Below, piece after piece: positions 50,233 through 58,279 of a DNA stretch of 64,000 bases; position 1 is the stretch's first letter, and the number at the start of each line of letters is the position of its first letter. The DNA comes from Streptomyces sp. TRM68367 (GTDB lineage Bacteria > Actinomycetota > Actinomycetes > Streptomycetales > Streptomycetaceae). The stretch covers positions 46,206 through 110,205 of the forward strand of contig NZ_JACTVI010000021.1 of the NCBI RefSeq assembly GCF_014495685.1. Reading direction: 5' to 3'. The notes under the pieces were generated by a model. It was not told where the DNA came from. It did not search any database and saw nothing but the letters and a program-made list of their open reading frames with translations. Position numbers and translations under genes: made by a program.

Positions 50233-51807
50233 ATGTTCGAGGCGAGGCACACCATGGACGCTCCGACCACCACGTCGGCCGACAACGGCACTTCAGGCGG
50301 CGGGGGCGGCTGGTTCACGCCGCGCAAGCAGCCGGCGCCGGCACCGGGTGGCGAGTCCGGCGCGTCCGAGGGGCGACGCCCCGCCGCGATACGCCCGGTC
50401 GGCCGCCCCTCGGCCGACCCCGACCCCGACCCCGACCCCGCGACGGACGACACCGAACAGCCCTCCATACCGACGCCCGCCCCGGCCTCGACGCCCCTCG
50501 CACCTTCCCCGGCCCCCGCCGCCTCACCGGCCGCCTCCGCTACGACCTCCCCGGCGACCGCCCGGGTTGCCACGCCACCTGCCCCGCCCGCCTCCGTACC
50601 CGCCGCCCCGGCCGTCGCCGACCGGCGAGCACCCGACCCGGCAGTGTCCGACCAGCGCGTCCCCACCCAGGGGTCCGCTCCGCCCGCAACGGCATCCCCC
50701 GACGCCATCCTCATCCGCCGGACCATGGCCGAGATCACCCCGGTCGCCGACAAGGTCACCTCGTACTTCTACGCCTTGCTCTTCGTACGCCACCCCGAGC
50801 TGCGGTCGCTGTTCCCGGCCGCGATGGACACCCAGCGGGACCGGCTGCTCAAGGCTTTGCTCACGGCGGCCGACCAGATCGACAACACCCAGATCCTCGT
50901 CGAGTACCTGGAGAACCTGGGCCGCGGGCACCGCAAGTACGGCACCCGTGCCGAGCACTACCCGGCCGTGGGCGAATGCCTCATCGAAGCACTCAGCAAG
51001 CACGCCTCCGCCATCTGGAACGCCGAGATGGAGGCCGCCTGGGTCCGGGCCTACACGAAGATCTCCCAGGTGATGATCGACGCGGCGGCCACGGACGAAC
51101 TGCGCGCCCCCGCCTGGTGGCACGCCGAGATCGTCACGCACGACCTGAGAACCCGCGACATCGCGGTCCTCACTGTCCGCCCCGACCAGCCCTACCCCTT
51201 CCTCGCCGGTCAGTACGCGAGCATGGAGACGCCCTGGTGGCCGCGGGTCTGGCGGCACTACTCCTTCGCCACGGCGCCCCGCTCCGACGGACTGCTGTCG
51301 TTCCACGTGAAGGCCGTCCCGGCCGGCTGGGTCTCCAACGCCCTGGTACACCGCGCCCGCCCCGGCGACATCATCCGGCTCGGCCCGCCCGCCGGCTCGA
51401 TGACCGTGGACCACCGGAGCGACAGCGGACTGCTGTGTCTGGGCGGCGGCACCGGCATCGCCCCGATCAAGGCACTCATCGAGGACGTCGCCGAGCACGG
51501 CCACCGGCGACCGGTCGAGGTGTTCTACGGCGCCCGCACCGACAACGACCTGTACGACATCGACACGATGCTCCGGCTTCAGCAGGCCCACCACTGGCTG
51601 TCGGTCCGCGCCATCGTCGACGAACAGGCGCACCGCCAGCTCCCCGACGCCATCCGCGCCTACGGCCCCTGGAACGAGTACGACGCCTACCTCTCGGGCC
51701 CGCCCGGCATGATCCGCAGTGGTGTGGACGCCCTGAGGAACGCGGGCATCCCGTCGGAGCGCATCCGCCACGACTCGGTGGAGGAGCTCGTCACCGCCGT
51801 GAGCTGA
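50233..51807 (+). CDS. Globin domain fused to FAD/NAD(P) oxidoreductase (flavohemoprotein-like)
   Basis: A 524-residue protein (ATG 50233; ATG 50254 is a second option). Residues 1-155 are a disordered Pro/Ala/Thr arm. A globin domain at about 160-290 contains ITPVADKVTSYFYALLFVRH and the proximal-His region GRGHRKYGTRAEHYPAVGEC. A ferredoxin-reductase-like FAD/NAD domain follows, with WRHYSFATAP (RxYS flavin motif), GGGTGIAPIKALIED and YLSGPPGMI. The architecture is that of bacterial flavohemoproteins with nitric oxide dioxygenase activity, but the long arm is atypical, so the exact reaction is inferred. Confidence 0.9.
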   Translation: MFEARHTMDAPTTTSADNGTSGGGGGWFTPRKQPAPAPGGESGASEGRRPAAIRPVGRPSADPDPDPDPATDDTEQPSIPTPAPASTPLAPSPAPAASPAASATTSPATARVATPPAPPASVPAAPAVADRRAPDPAVSDQRVPTQGSAPPATASPDAILIRRTMAEITPVADKVTSYFYALLFVRHPELRSLFPAAMDTQRDRLLKALLTAADQIDNTQILVEYLENLGRGHRKYGTRAEHYPAVGECLIEALSKHASAIWNAEMEAAWVRAYTKISQVMIDAAATDELRAPAWWHAEIVTHDLRTRDIAVLTVRPDQPYPFLAGQYASMETPWWPRVWRHYSFATAPRSDGLLSFHVKAVPAGWVSNALVHRARPGDIIRLGPPAGSMTVDHRSDSGLLCLGGGTGIAPIKALIEDVAEHGHRRPVEVFYGARTDNDLYDIDTMLRLQQAHHWLSVRAIVDEQAHRQLPDAIRAYGPWNEYDAYLSGPPGMIRSGVDALRNAGIPSERIRHDSVEELVTAVS

Positions 51808-51821
51808 CCCGACGGCGGACG

Positions 51822-52304
51822 TCAGCCCAGGTCGGGCGCGTGCATGGCGCGTACGCCCTCGATGTTGCCATCCAGATAGTGCCGCAGCGACAGCGGGACG
51901 AGATGGACCGAGGCGATCCCGACCCGGGTGAACGGCACGCGCACGATCTCGTACTCACCGGCCGGCTCGTCCACCTCCGGCCCGTGCCGCAGGGACGGGT
52001 CCATGGACTCCAGCCGGCAGACGAAGAAGTGCTGCACCTTCACACCGGTCGCGCCGCCGTCCTCGCCGATGTGCTCGACGGTGTCCACGAAGCAGGGCAC
52101 CACCGCGGTGATCTTGGCGCCGAGCTCCTCGTACACCTCGCGGTGCAGGGCGTCGACGACGGTCGGATCCTCCGGCTCGACCCCGCCCCCGGGTGTGACC
52201 CAGTAGGGATCCACACCGGGCTTGGAGCGCTTGATCAGGATCAGGTTGTCGCCGTCCAGCAGAACGGCGCGGGCGGTGCGCTTGACCACGGGTCGGACGG
52301 TCAT
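51822..52304 (-). CDS. NUDIX hydrolase
   Basis: A 160-residue pyrophosphohydrolase, MTVRPVVKRTARAVLLDGDN. The Nudix box is recognisable as GGGVEPED...REVYEELGAK with the REVxEExG core intact, though the spacing between the first Glu and REV is two residues longer than the canonical x7. It is convergent with the globin-reductase gene. Substrate unknown. The ATG 52304 start avoids a longer frame that crosses a parS-like site. Confidence 0.85.
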   Translation of the reverse strand: MTVRPVVKRTARAVLLDGDNLILIKRSKPGVDPYWVTPGGGVEPEDPTVVDALHREVYEELGAKITAVVPCFVDTVEHIGEDGGATGVKVQHFFVCRLESMDPSLRHGPEVDEPAGEYEIVRVPFTRVGIASVHLVPLSLRHYLDGNIEGVRAMHAPDLG

Positions 52305-52325
52305 GGATGAAATGTGGCCCGGCTG

Positions 52326-52339
52326 GTTCCACGTGAAAC
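52326..52339. promoter_or_regulatory. Degenerate parS-like site
   Basis: GTTCCACGTGAAAC, one mismatch from the consensus, upstream of the NUDIX gene. Binding is uncertain. Confidence 0.55.
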
Positions 52340-52404
52340 ATCGCGAAACGTCACCGGTCGGGGCCGGTGCGTCACGCCTTCTCAGTGCCATTCGGCCTGC
52401 CTCC

Positions 52405-53310
52405 TCAGTACCAGTCGGCGGCGGCGCGCTGGAGCCACTCGTGGGTCCGCGCGATGTGCGGCATCGCCAGTGTGCCGGTGCGGACCACCAGGAAGTACGT
52501 CCGCAGCGGCGGCACCGCCGGCTCGTGCAGGGCGACGACGTCACCCCGTTTCAGGGCGGTCGCGCACAGATAGCGGGGCAGCACCGCGAGACCGGCGCCC
52601 GCGACCGCGCAGGCGAGCACCGCGCGCAGGTCGGGGACGACGACGGTACCCGGCAGGGCCGGGCGGGAGTCGAAGACGGAGGCCCAGTAGCGGGAGACGA
52701 AGGGCAGTGACTCGTGCACCTCGACCACCGGGACGTGGTCCAGGGCGGGCGCTCCGTTGCCGCTGAGCTTCTCGGGGTCGACCTGCTCGGCCCAGCGCGG
52801 GGCGGCGACCAGGACGTGTTCCTCGTCGCACAGCGCAGTCGCGGTGAGCAGGGCGCCGCGCGGCCGGGCCGTACTGATGGCCAGATCATGATGCCCGGCG
52901 GCCAGCCCTTCCAAGGTCTCCTCGGCGTTCCCGAAGGAGGCGCGCAGCGCGAAGCCCTGGCCGTCCTCGCCGGTCAGCTCCGTGAGGGCGGGCAGAGCCC
53001 GCTCGGCGGTGAACTCGGGCGGCCCCGCCAGATGCAGCGTCCGTAAGGAGGACTCGTCGTCGAGCCCGGTCTCGGCGATCTCCACCAGGGCATCGAGATG
53101 CGGCGCGGCCTTGTGGGCCAGCTCGTCACCGATGGTCGTCGGCGTCACCCCGCGCGCCTGCCTGAGGAACAGCGGCCGGCCCAGCTGCCGCTCCAGTGTG
53201 CGGATCTGCGAGGTCACCGCCGGCTGGGACAGGCCCAGCAGCGCGGCGGCACGGGTGAATGAGCCGGCCCGGTGCACGGTGACGAAGGTGCGCAGCAACG
53301 CCAGATCCAC
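52405..53310 (-). CDS. LysR family transcriptional regulator
   Basis: A 301-residue regulator from GTG 53310 (MDLALLRTFVTVHRAGSFTR). The N-terminal HTH AAALLGLSQPAVTSQIRTLE is followed by LGRPLFLRQARGVTPTTIGD. The effector domain runs from about 90. No adjacent divergent target exists, but the PLP lyase gene lies 229 bases upstream on the same strand. Its target and inducer are unknown. Confidence 0.9.
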   Translation of the reverse strand: MDLALLRTFVTVHRAGSFTRAAALLGLSQPAVTSQIRTLERQLGRPLFLRQARGVTPTTIGDELAHKAAPHLDALVEIAETGLDDESSLRTLHLAGPPEFTAERALPALTELTGEDGQGFALRASFGNAEETLEGLAAGHHDLAISTARPRGALLTATALCDEEHVLVAAPRWAEQVDPEKLSGNGAPALDHVPVVEVHESLPFVSRYWASVFDSRPALPGTVVVPDLRAVLACAVAGAGLAVLPRYLCATALKRGDVVALHEPAVPPLRTYFLVVRTGTLAMPHIARTHEWLQRAAADWY

Positions 53311-53539
53311 GGCACACCCTCCCCTCACGCGGCCCTTCTCCCGGCCCCCCGGCCGCGCCCAACTATAAATAAGTCGATAGGTCTCTGTCGTTACGGTGAT
53401 TGGACACTTACAGAGAGTCAACTAGCCTTGTTCGCACGGTTCTTCGCGCGCAGAACCGGGGCGGTCCGAGCCACGAGGGGGGAGGCTCGGACCGCCCGTC
53501 GTACGCGGCCGGACACGGCCAGGCGCATGGTGACCGCGG

Positions 53540-54703
53540 TCAGTCCGCCGAGGCGTCCAGGGCACGCAGTACGTCCGCCACCAGGTCCTCGGGATCCTCG
53601 GCACCGACCGAGAGCCGGATGAAACCCTCCGGCACCGCGTCGCCGCCCCAGCGTCCGCGCCGCTCGGCCGTGGAGCGCACCCCGCCGAAACTCGTCGCGT
53701 CGTCCACGAGCCGCAGCGCGTCGAGAAAACGGTCCGCACGCGCGCGCGTGGGCAGCGAGAACGACACCACGGACCCATAGCGCCGCATCTGCTGCGCGGC
53801 CACCTTGTGCGCGGGGTCGTCGGGGAGCCCGGGATGACGCAGCCCAGTCACCTCCGGCCGCCCCCGCAGTGCCTCGGCGACCGCCAGGGCCGTGGCGTTC
53901 TGCCGGTCGACGCGCAGCTGGAGCGTGGCGATCGAGCGGTGCGCGAGCCAGGCCTCCATGGGCCCGGGGATCGCACCGACGATCTTGCGCCAGTGGCGTA
54001 CGGCGGCCATGGCCTCGGCGCTACGGCCGGTGACGTATCCCAGGAGGATGTCGCCGTGCCCGGTGAGCTGCTTGGTGCCGCTGGCCACCGAGAAGTCGGC
54101 GCCCAGCTCCAGCGGACGCTGCCCGAGGGGCGTGGCGAGCGTGTTGTCGAGGGCGACGAGGGCGCCACGCGCGTGTGCCGCCTCCGCGAGCCGCCGTACG
54201 TCGCACACGTCGAGGCCCGGATTCGAGGGCGTCTCGATCCACAGCAGCTGCGCGCCGTCGAGGACGTCGAGCTGGGCGTCGCCGCCGGTCGGCGCGGTGC
54301 GCACCTCGACGCCGTACGCCTCCAGCTGCGCGCGCACCAAAGGGAGGACCTGGTAGCCGTCGCTGGGCAGGACGACGGTGTCACCGGCGCGCACCTGCGA
54401 GAACAGCACCGACGAGATCGCGGCCATGCCCGAGGCGAACACCAGCGTCTCGGCAGCGTCCTGCCCGGGCGCCTCCAGCTCGCCGATGGCGCGTTCCAGG
54501 AGGGTCCAGGTCGGGTTGTTGTCCCGGCCGTAGTTGTACGGGCCGGTGGGATCGCCCGGCAGGTGGTAGTGGGCGGCGAAGGCCGGCCCGGGCAGGGCCG
54601 GTTCGTGCTTGACCGGCTCGGGCAGCCCGGCCCGTACCGCGCGGGTGCCCTCGCCGGTGCCCGTGGCCGCGCGATTGACGCCACCCTCAGGGGAGTCGTT
54701 CAT
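53540..54703 (-). CDS. Cystathionine gamma-lyase-type PLP enzyme
   Basis: A Cys/Met-metabolism PLP enzyme of 387 residues, start ATG 54703 (MNDSPEGGVNRAATGTGEGT). The fold markers are YNYGRDNNPTWTLLERAIGE near the N-terminus, VFASGMAAISSVLFSQVRAG, LWIETPSNPG, and the PLP lysine in SGTKQLTGHGDILLGYV. Probable reaction: cleavage of cystathionine to cysteine, although the substrate is uncertain within this family. Its start overlaps the stop of the phosphatase gene by four bases, indicating coupling. Confidence 0.9.
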   Translation of the reverse strand: MNDSPEGGVNRAATGTGEGTRAVRAGLPEPVKHEPALPGPAFAAHYHLPGDPTGPYNYGRDNNPTWTLLERAIGELEAPGQDAAETLVFASGMAAISSVLFSQVRAGDTVVLPSDGYQVLPLVRAQLEAYGVEVRTAPTGGDAQLDVLDGAQLLWIETPSNPGLDVCDVRRLAEAAHARGALVALDNTLATPLGQRPLELGADFSVASGTKQLTGHGDILLGYVTGRSAEAMAAVRHWRKIVGAIPGPMEAWLAHRSIATLQLRVDRQNATALAVAEALRGRPEVTGLRHPGLPDDPAHKVAAQQMRRYGSVVSFSLPTRARADRFLDALRLVDDATSFGGVRSTAERRGRWGGDAVPEGFIRLSVGAEDPEDLVADVLRALDASAD

Positions 54704-55242
54704 GCCGCTAGCCCCTCCACGTCCTCGCACACCGCGGCGAGCAGACCGGCGCTCGCCGCCTCCACCATCTCCAGGCACGCCTCGAAGCCGTCCACGTCCC
54801 CGTAGTACGGGTCCGGAACGTCGAGGTCACCCTCATCCCATGCAGAAGGGGCGTGCGAAGCGCTCCTTGAGGGGTGGTGGCCGGGCGACGGGCGGGCGTA
54901 CGACCGCAGCAGCCGCACCTTCGCCGCGTCCTGTTCCGTCGGCGCGAGCCGGCGCAGCGTCCTGAGGTGGCCGGAGTCGAGGGCGATGACGAGGTCGAGG
55001 CGGGAGAACCAGGACGACCGGAACTGCCGGGCCGTATGGGTGCTGTCGTAGCCGTTCTCCTCCAGGACGGCCACCGTGCGCGGGTCGGCGCCGTCGCCCT
55101 CGTGCCAGCCGTCCGTGCCGGCGCTGTCGACCTCGACCAGGCCGTCGAGCCCGGCCTCCGCCACACGCGCGCGGAAGACGGATTCGGCCATCGGGGAGCG
55201 GCAGATGTTGCCGGTGCAGACGAAGCAGACGCGATAGGTCAT
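54700..55242 (-). CDS. Low-molecular-weight protein-tyrosine-phosphatase
   Basis: A 180-residue phosphatase, MTYRVCFVCTGNICRSPMAE. The P-loop is C-T-G-N-I-C-R-S (CX5R) at 9-16, and the acid loop DVPDPYYGD provides the general acid. An insertion near residues 115-140 (SYARPSPGHHPSRSASHAPS) lengthens the enzyme relative to the usual 150-160. It precedes and overlaps the lyase gene. Role in Streptomyces PTP-type signalling is plausible but not shown. Confidence 0.92.
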   Translation of the reverse strand: MTYRVCFVCTGNICRSPMAESVFRARVAEAGLDGLVEVDSAGTDGWHEGDGADPRTVAVLEENGYDSTHTARQFRSSWFSRLDLVIALDSGHLRTLRRLAPTEQDAAKVRLLRSYARPSPGHHPSRSASHAPSAWDEGDLDVPDPYYGDVDGFEACLEMVEAASAGLLAAVCEDVEGLAA

Positions 55243-55248
55243 CGCCGC

Positions 55249-55626
55249 TCAGTCCTTGCCGTCGGGCAGGACGACGTTCAGCGCCCAGGACACGACGGAG
55301 ATGATCAGGCCGCCCAGGACGGCCGTCCAGAAGCCCTCCACGTGGAAGCTGAGGTCGAGCTTGTCGGCCAGCCACGAGGTGAGCAGCAGCATCAGCGCGT
55401 TCACCACCAGCGTGAACAGGCCGAGCGTCAGGATGAGCAGTGGGAGGCTCAGCAGCTTCACGACGGGCTTGACCAGGAAGTTCACCAGGCCGAAGATCAG
55501 TGCGACGAGGATCAGCGTGCCGGTCTTCTTGCCCGTGCTGTCACCCGTCAGGGTGATCTTGTCGAGCAGCCATACGGCGACCGCCAGGGCGCCCGCGTTG
55601 GCGATCGTCTTGACTACGAAATTCAT
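55249..55626 (-). CDS. Phage holin family (DUF4) membrane protein
   Basis: A 125-residue protein with four hydrophobic segments, MNFVVKTIANAGALAVAVWL, LILVALIFGLVNFLVKPVVK, LLSLPLLILTLGLFTLVVNA and FWTAVLGGLIISVVSWALNV. This is the holin-like superfamily-4 profile (PF04020-type), common as a core gene and not evidence for a prophage. ATG 55626 or the adjacent 55629 could be used. It lies 6 bases upstream of the phosphatase gene. Confidence 0.88.
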   Translation of the reverse strand: MNFVVKTIANAGALAVAVWLLDKITLTGDSTGKKTGTLILVALIFGLVNFLVKPVVKLLSLPLLILTLGLFTLVVNALMLLLTSWLADKLDLSFHVEGFWTAVLGGLIISVVSWALNVVLPDGKD

Positions 55627-55688
55627 CATGTGTCTGATCGTGGCAGATGCGAACGCACAGCAGCAGAGGGGTAAGGGCGGACGAGGCG

Positions 55689-56006
55689 ATGAAGGCATTC
55701 CGACTGGACGAACTGGAGGCGGAACGCGCCGCCAACGAGGGGGCGTACCTTCAGTTCCTGCGGGAGCGGAACATGTCGGTCGGCCTGTACGCCCTCAACG
55801 CGGGTGAGCCCGACCCGCAGAAGCCGCACAGCCAGGACGAGGTGTACTTCGTCGTCAGCGGGCGTGCGGCGATCACCGTGGGCATGGAGACGACGGAGGT
55901 GGCGCGCGGCAGCGTGGTGTACGTGCCGGCCGGAGTTGCCCACAAGTTCCACCACATCAGCGAGGACCTGAGGGTCCTGGTGGTGTTCTCTCCGCCCGAG
56001 AGCTGA
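55689..56006 (+). CDS. Cupin-domain protein
   Basis: A 105-residue single-cupin protein from ATG 55689 (MKAFRLDELEAERAANEGAY). The motifs PHSQDEVYFVVSGRAAITVG (cupin 1, with H and E ligands) and VYVPAGVAHKFHHI (cupin 2) are intact, so metal binding is likely. It is divergent from the holin-like gene with a 62-base gap. Function unknown. Confidence 0.9.
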   Translation: MKAFRLDELEAERAANEGAYLQFLRERNMSVGLYALNAGEPDPQKPHSQDEVYFVVSGRAAITVGMETTEVARGSVVYVPAGVAHKFHHISEDLRVLVVFSPPES

Positions 56007-56164
56007 GCCGTGACCTCCGGATTCCCTAGGGGACAGGTCAGGGGAGGACAAGGGATGCGAGGGCCCCGCCGGGACACCTCGCGGCTCTAGCATCGAGTGC
56101 AGGACATCCAGAGACCGACAGGACCCGGCACTCAGGCGGGGCGAGAAAGGTAAGGGCGAGAGCG

Positions 56165-56377
56165 ATGCGAGAGATCTTCACGGGACTGCCGTGGTGGGTG
56201 AAGTGGATCGCGGTGCCGGTCATCGCCCTGGTCGTGTTCGGCGGGCTGATAGCCAGCGTGGTCGGCTTCGTCATCGGCCTGCTCTTCAAGGCGCTGGTCT
56301 TCGTCGCCCTGGTCGGCGGACTGATCTACGTCGTACGGAAGTTCATGTCGAGCTCGTCGTCGCGCGGCGACTGGTGA
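56165..56377 (+). CDS. DUF5326 family small membrane protein
   Basis: A 70-residue protein, MREIFTGLPWWVKWIAVPVI, with two hydrophobic segments (AVPVIALVVFGGLIASVVGF and LFKALVFVALVGGLIYVV) and a Ser-rich tail. The family is widespread in Streptomyces; function is unknown. Confidence 0.85.
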   Translation: MREIFTGLPWWVKWIAVPVIALVVFGGLIASVVGFVIGLLFKALVFVALVGGLIYVVRKFMSSSSSRGDW

Positions 56378-56570
56378 GCGTCCTGGGCTCTGACCGGTAA
56401 AAGGAACCAGCGGTTCCCTCGGGGGAGGGAAGTTTTCCGGCCGGGCCGTCCGCGTGCGGTGGCGGACGGTTAGAGTCCGGAACTCGACGCGGGGACGATC
56501 CCCCGCGAGCGGCGTACACCCCCACCCGTGCTCCAGCACGGGCTGCCCCTTCGCGCTTCGGGAGTGACCC

Positions 56571-57524
56571 TTGGCCACGGCTGACACCGCACCGGCAGAG
56601 CCAGACGCATCCGACGTCCCCACCCAGGACCACCACACCTGGCCCCCCGAACGGCCCGGCCTCCCCATGCAGCCGCAGCCCGCGGCGACACACCGGCAAC
56701 GGCGTACGACGCCACCGGCCCAGCGGTCGGCCCCGGCTCCGGCGCCCTCACCCGCCCCGCCGCCGGAGGCGCCTGCCTCCGGAACCTTCATCGGGTCGGT
56801 ACAGCGCGCGATGCGCCTCCTTGAGTCCGTCGCACAGCACGAATACGGGGCCCCCGCCAAGCAATTGGCCCGCGAGACCGGGCTGGCGCTGCCCACGACG
56901 TACCACCTGCTGCGCACCCTCGTGCACGAGGGCTATCTGAGCCGCGACAAAGGGCTGTTCTTCCTCGGCGCGGCGACCGAGCGGCTGAGCAGCAGCGGAG
57001 CACAGCAGAAACGTCGCAGCGTGGTCGTCGACGCGCTCGCGCACTGGCGCGACGCGATCGGCGTGCCGGTGTACTACGCGGTGTACCGCGAAGGCGAGGT
57101 CGACGTCATGTGCGTCTCCGACACCCCGGGCATCCCGGCGGTCGAGGAGTGGGCCGACTTCCGCGAGACCGGGCACGCGCACGCCATCGGGCAGTGCCTG
57201 CTGTCGCAGCTCGACGAGGAGGCCCGCCGCGACCACCTCGACCGCTACCCCGTGCAGCGCATCACGCCGTACACGGTGCGTGACAATCACAGTCTGCTAC
57301 GGCGCCTGGACCGGATGCGCCGGATGGAACCGGTGATCGAGCGACAGGAGTACGCCCTGGGCACCGTCTGCGCGGCGATCCCGATCACGGTCGGCACCAC
57401 GGCCGCGACGATGGCCATCTCCCTGCCCTTCCATCAGGCCGATCGGCTGCTCCCCGCGGCGTATCAGCTGCAGACCGAGGTGGGACGGCTTCTGGGGTCG
57501 CTCGCCCTCTCTATCAGTATCTGA
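56571..57524 (+). CDS. ssgR: IclR family regulator SsgR
   Basis: An IclR-type regulator of 317 residues from a TTG start; ATG 56670 is a shorter alternative. A disordered Pro-rich arm of about 80 residues precedes the helix-turn-helix (FIGSVQRAMRLLESVAQHEY, AKQLARETGLALPTTYHLLR). The effector domain includes ETGHAHAIGQCLLSQL. In Streptomyces the regulator of this position, SsgR, activates ssgA, which lies 124 bases downstream on the same strand. Named from family and position. Confidence 0.9.
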   Translation: MATADTAPAEPDASDVPTQDHHTWPPERPGLPMQPQPAATHRQRRTTPPAQRSAPAPAPSPAPPPEAPASGTFIGSVQRAMRLLESVAQHEYGAPAKQLARETGLALPTTYHLLRTLVHEGYLSRDKGLFFLGAATERLSSSGAQQKRRSVVVDALAHWRDAIGVPVYYAVYREGEVDVMCVSDTPGIPAVEEWADFRETGHAHAIGQCLLSQLDEEARRDHLDRYPVQRITPYTVRDNHSLLRRLDRMRRMEPVIERQEYALGTVCAAIPITVGTTAATMAISLPFHQADRLLPAAYQLQTEVGRLLGSLALSISI

Positions 57525-57648
57525 AAACTCACTCCTTGTGATCTGGTGTGTACGTTCAGCAAGATGCCTGCAGTGTCAGGGGGTTCGTTCCCGGCGAGGG
57601 CGCCGGGATCCGTTCCCTGCCAGTCGACCGCAAGTGACGGGGTAGGCG

Positions 57649-58086
57649 ATGCGCGAGTCCGTACAGGCAGAGGTCATGATGAGTTTTCTCGTGTCCGAGG
57701 AGCTCTCCTTCCGCATCCCGGTGGAGCTGCGTTACGAGCCCTGTGATCCCTATGCCGTCCGGCTGACCTTTCATCTGCCCGGCGATGCCCCGGTGACCTG
57801 GACCTTCGGCCGGGAGCTGCTGATCGACGGGGTGGGGCGGCCGTGTGGGGACGGCGACGTGCGGGTCTCGCCGGTCGAGGCCGACGTGCTGGGTGAGGTC
57901 CTGATCCGGCTTCAGGTGGGCGCCGACCAGGCGCTGTTCCGCTCCTCGTCGGCGCCGCTCGTGGCCTTCCTCGACCGCACTGACAAGCTGGTGCCGCTGG
58001 GCCAGGAGGGTTCGCTGGGCGACTTCGACGCCCACCTCGACGAGGCGCTGGACCGCATCCTGGCGGAGGAACAGAGCGCGGGCTGA
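57649..58086 (+). CDS. ssgA: Sporulation-specific cell-division regulator SsgA
   Basis: A 145-residue SsgA-like protein, MRESVQAEVMMSFLVSEELS. The family core FRIPVELRYEPCDPYAVRLT and FHLPGDAPVTWTFGREL is intact, as is LVAFLDRTDKLVPLGQEG. SALPs are unique to sporulating actinomycetes; SsgA marks division sites and activates sporulation septation. The adjacent IclR gene (ssgR) supports the assignment to SsgA rather than SsgB. Confidence 0.94.
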   Translation: MRESVQAEVMMSFLVSEELSFRIPVELRYEPCDPYAVRLTFHLPGDAPVTWTFGRELLIDGVGRPCGDGDVRVSPVEADVLGEVLIRLQVGADQALFRSSSAPLVAFLDRTDKLVPLGQEGSLGDFDAHLDEALDRILAEEQSAG

Positions 58087-58127
58087 GCGTTACGGCAACG
58101 CCGCCGGGCGGGGGCTGGCGTAACGCT
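58086..58127. terminator. Possible terminator after ssgA
   Basis: A GCGTTACG...CGTAACGC inverted repeat (8-9 bp arms) enclosing a GC-rich 24-base loop, directly after the ssgA stop. Moderate stem, long loop. Confidence 0.5.
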
Positions 58128-58279
58128 TCAGCGGCGCTGTCGGGCGTTGCAGGAACGGTTCTGTGCCCTGTGTCCCCGGGGGTGCCTGCGCATGGAACGT
58201 GCGGCGCACGGACCCGCTACGGGCCCCGTTCCCGCGGTGCGATGCTGGTGTTCGGGCGCCGTCACCGCGATGCCGGGCG

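Noticed and set aside
50034..52310. A 758-codon plus-strand frame across the globin-reductase and NUDIX genes
   Set aside because: Arg/Pro-rich shadow crossing two convergent genes; no domain, and it reads antisense through NUDIX.
55249..55626. Prophage suggested by a holin-like protein
   Set aside because: This holin-superfamily protein is a common core membrane protein; no other phage gene is nearby.
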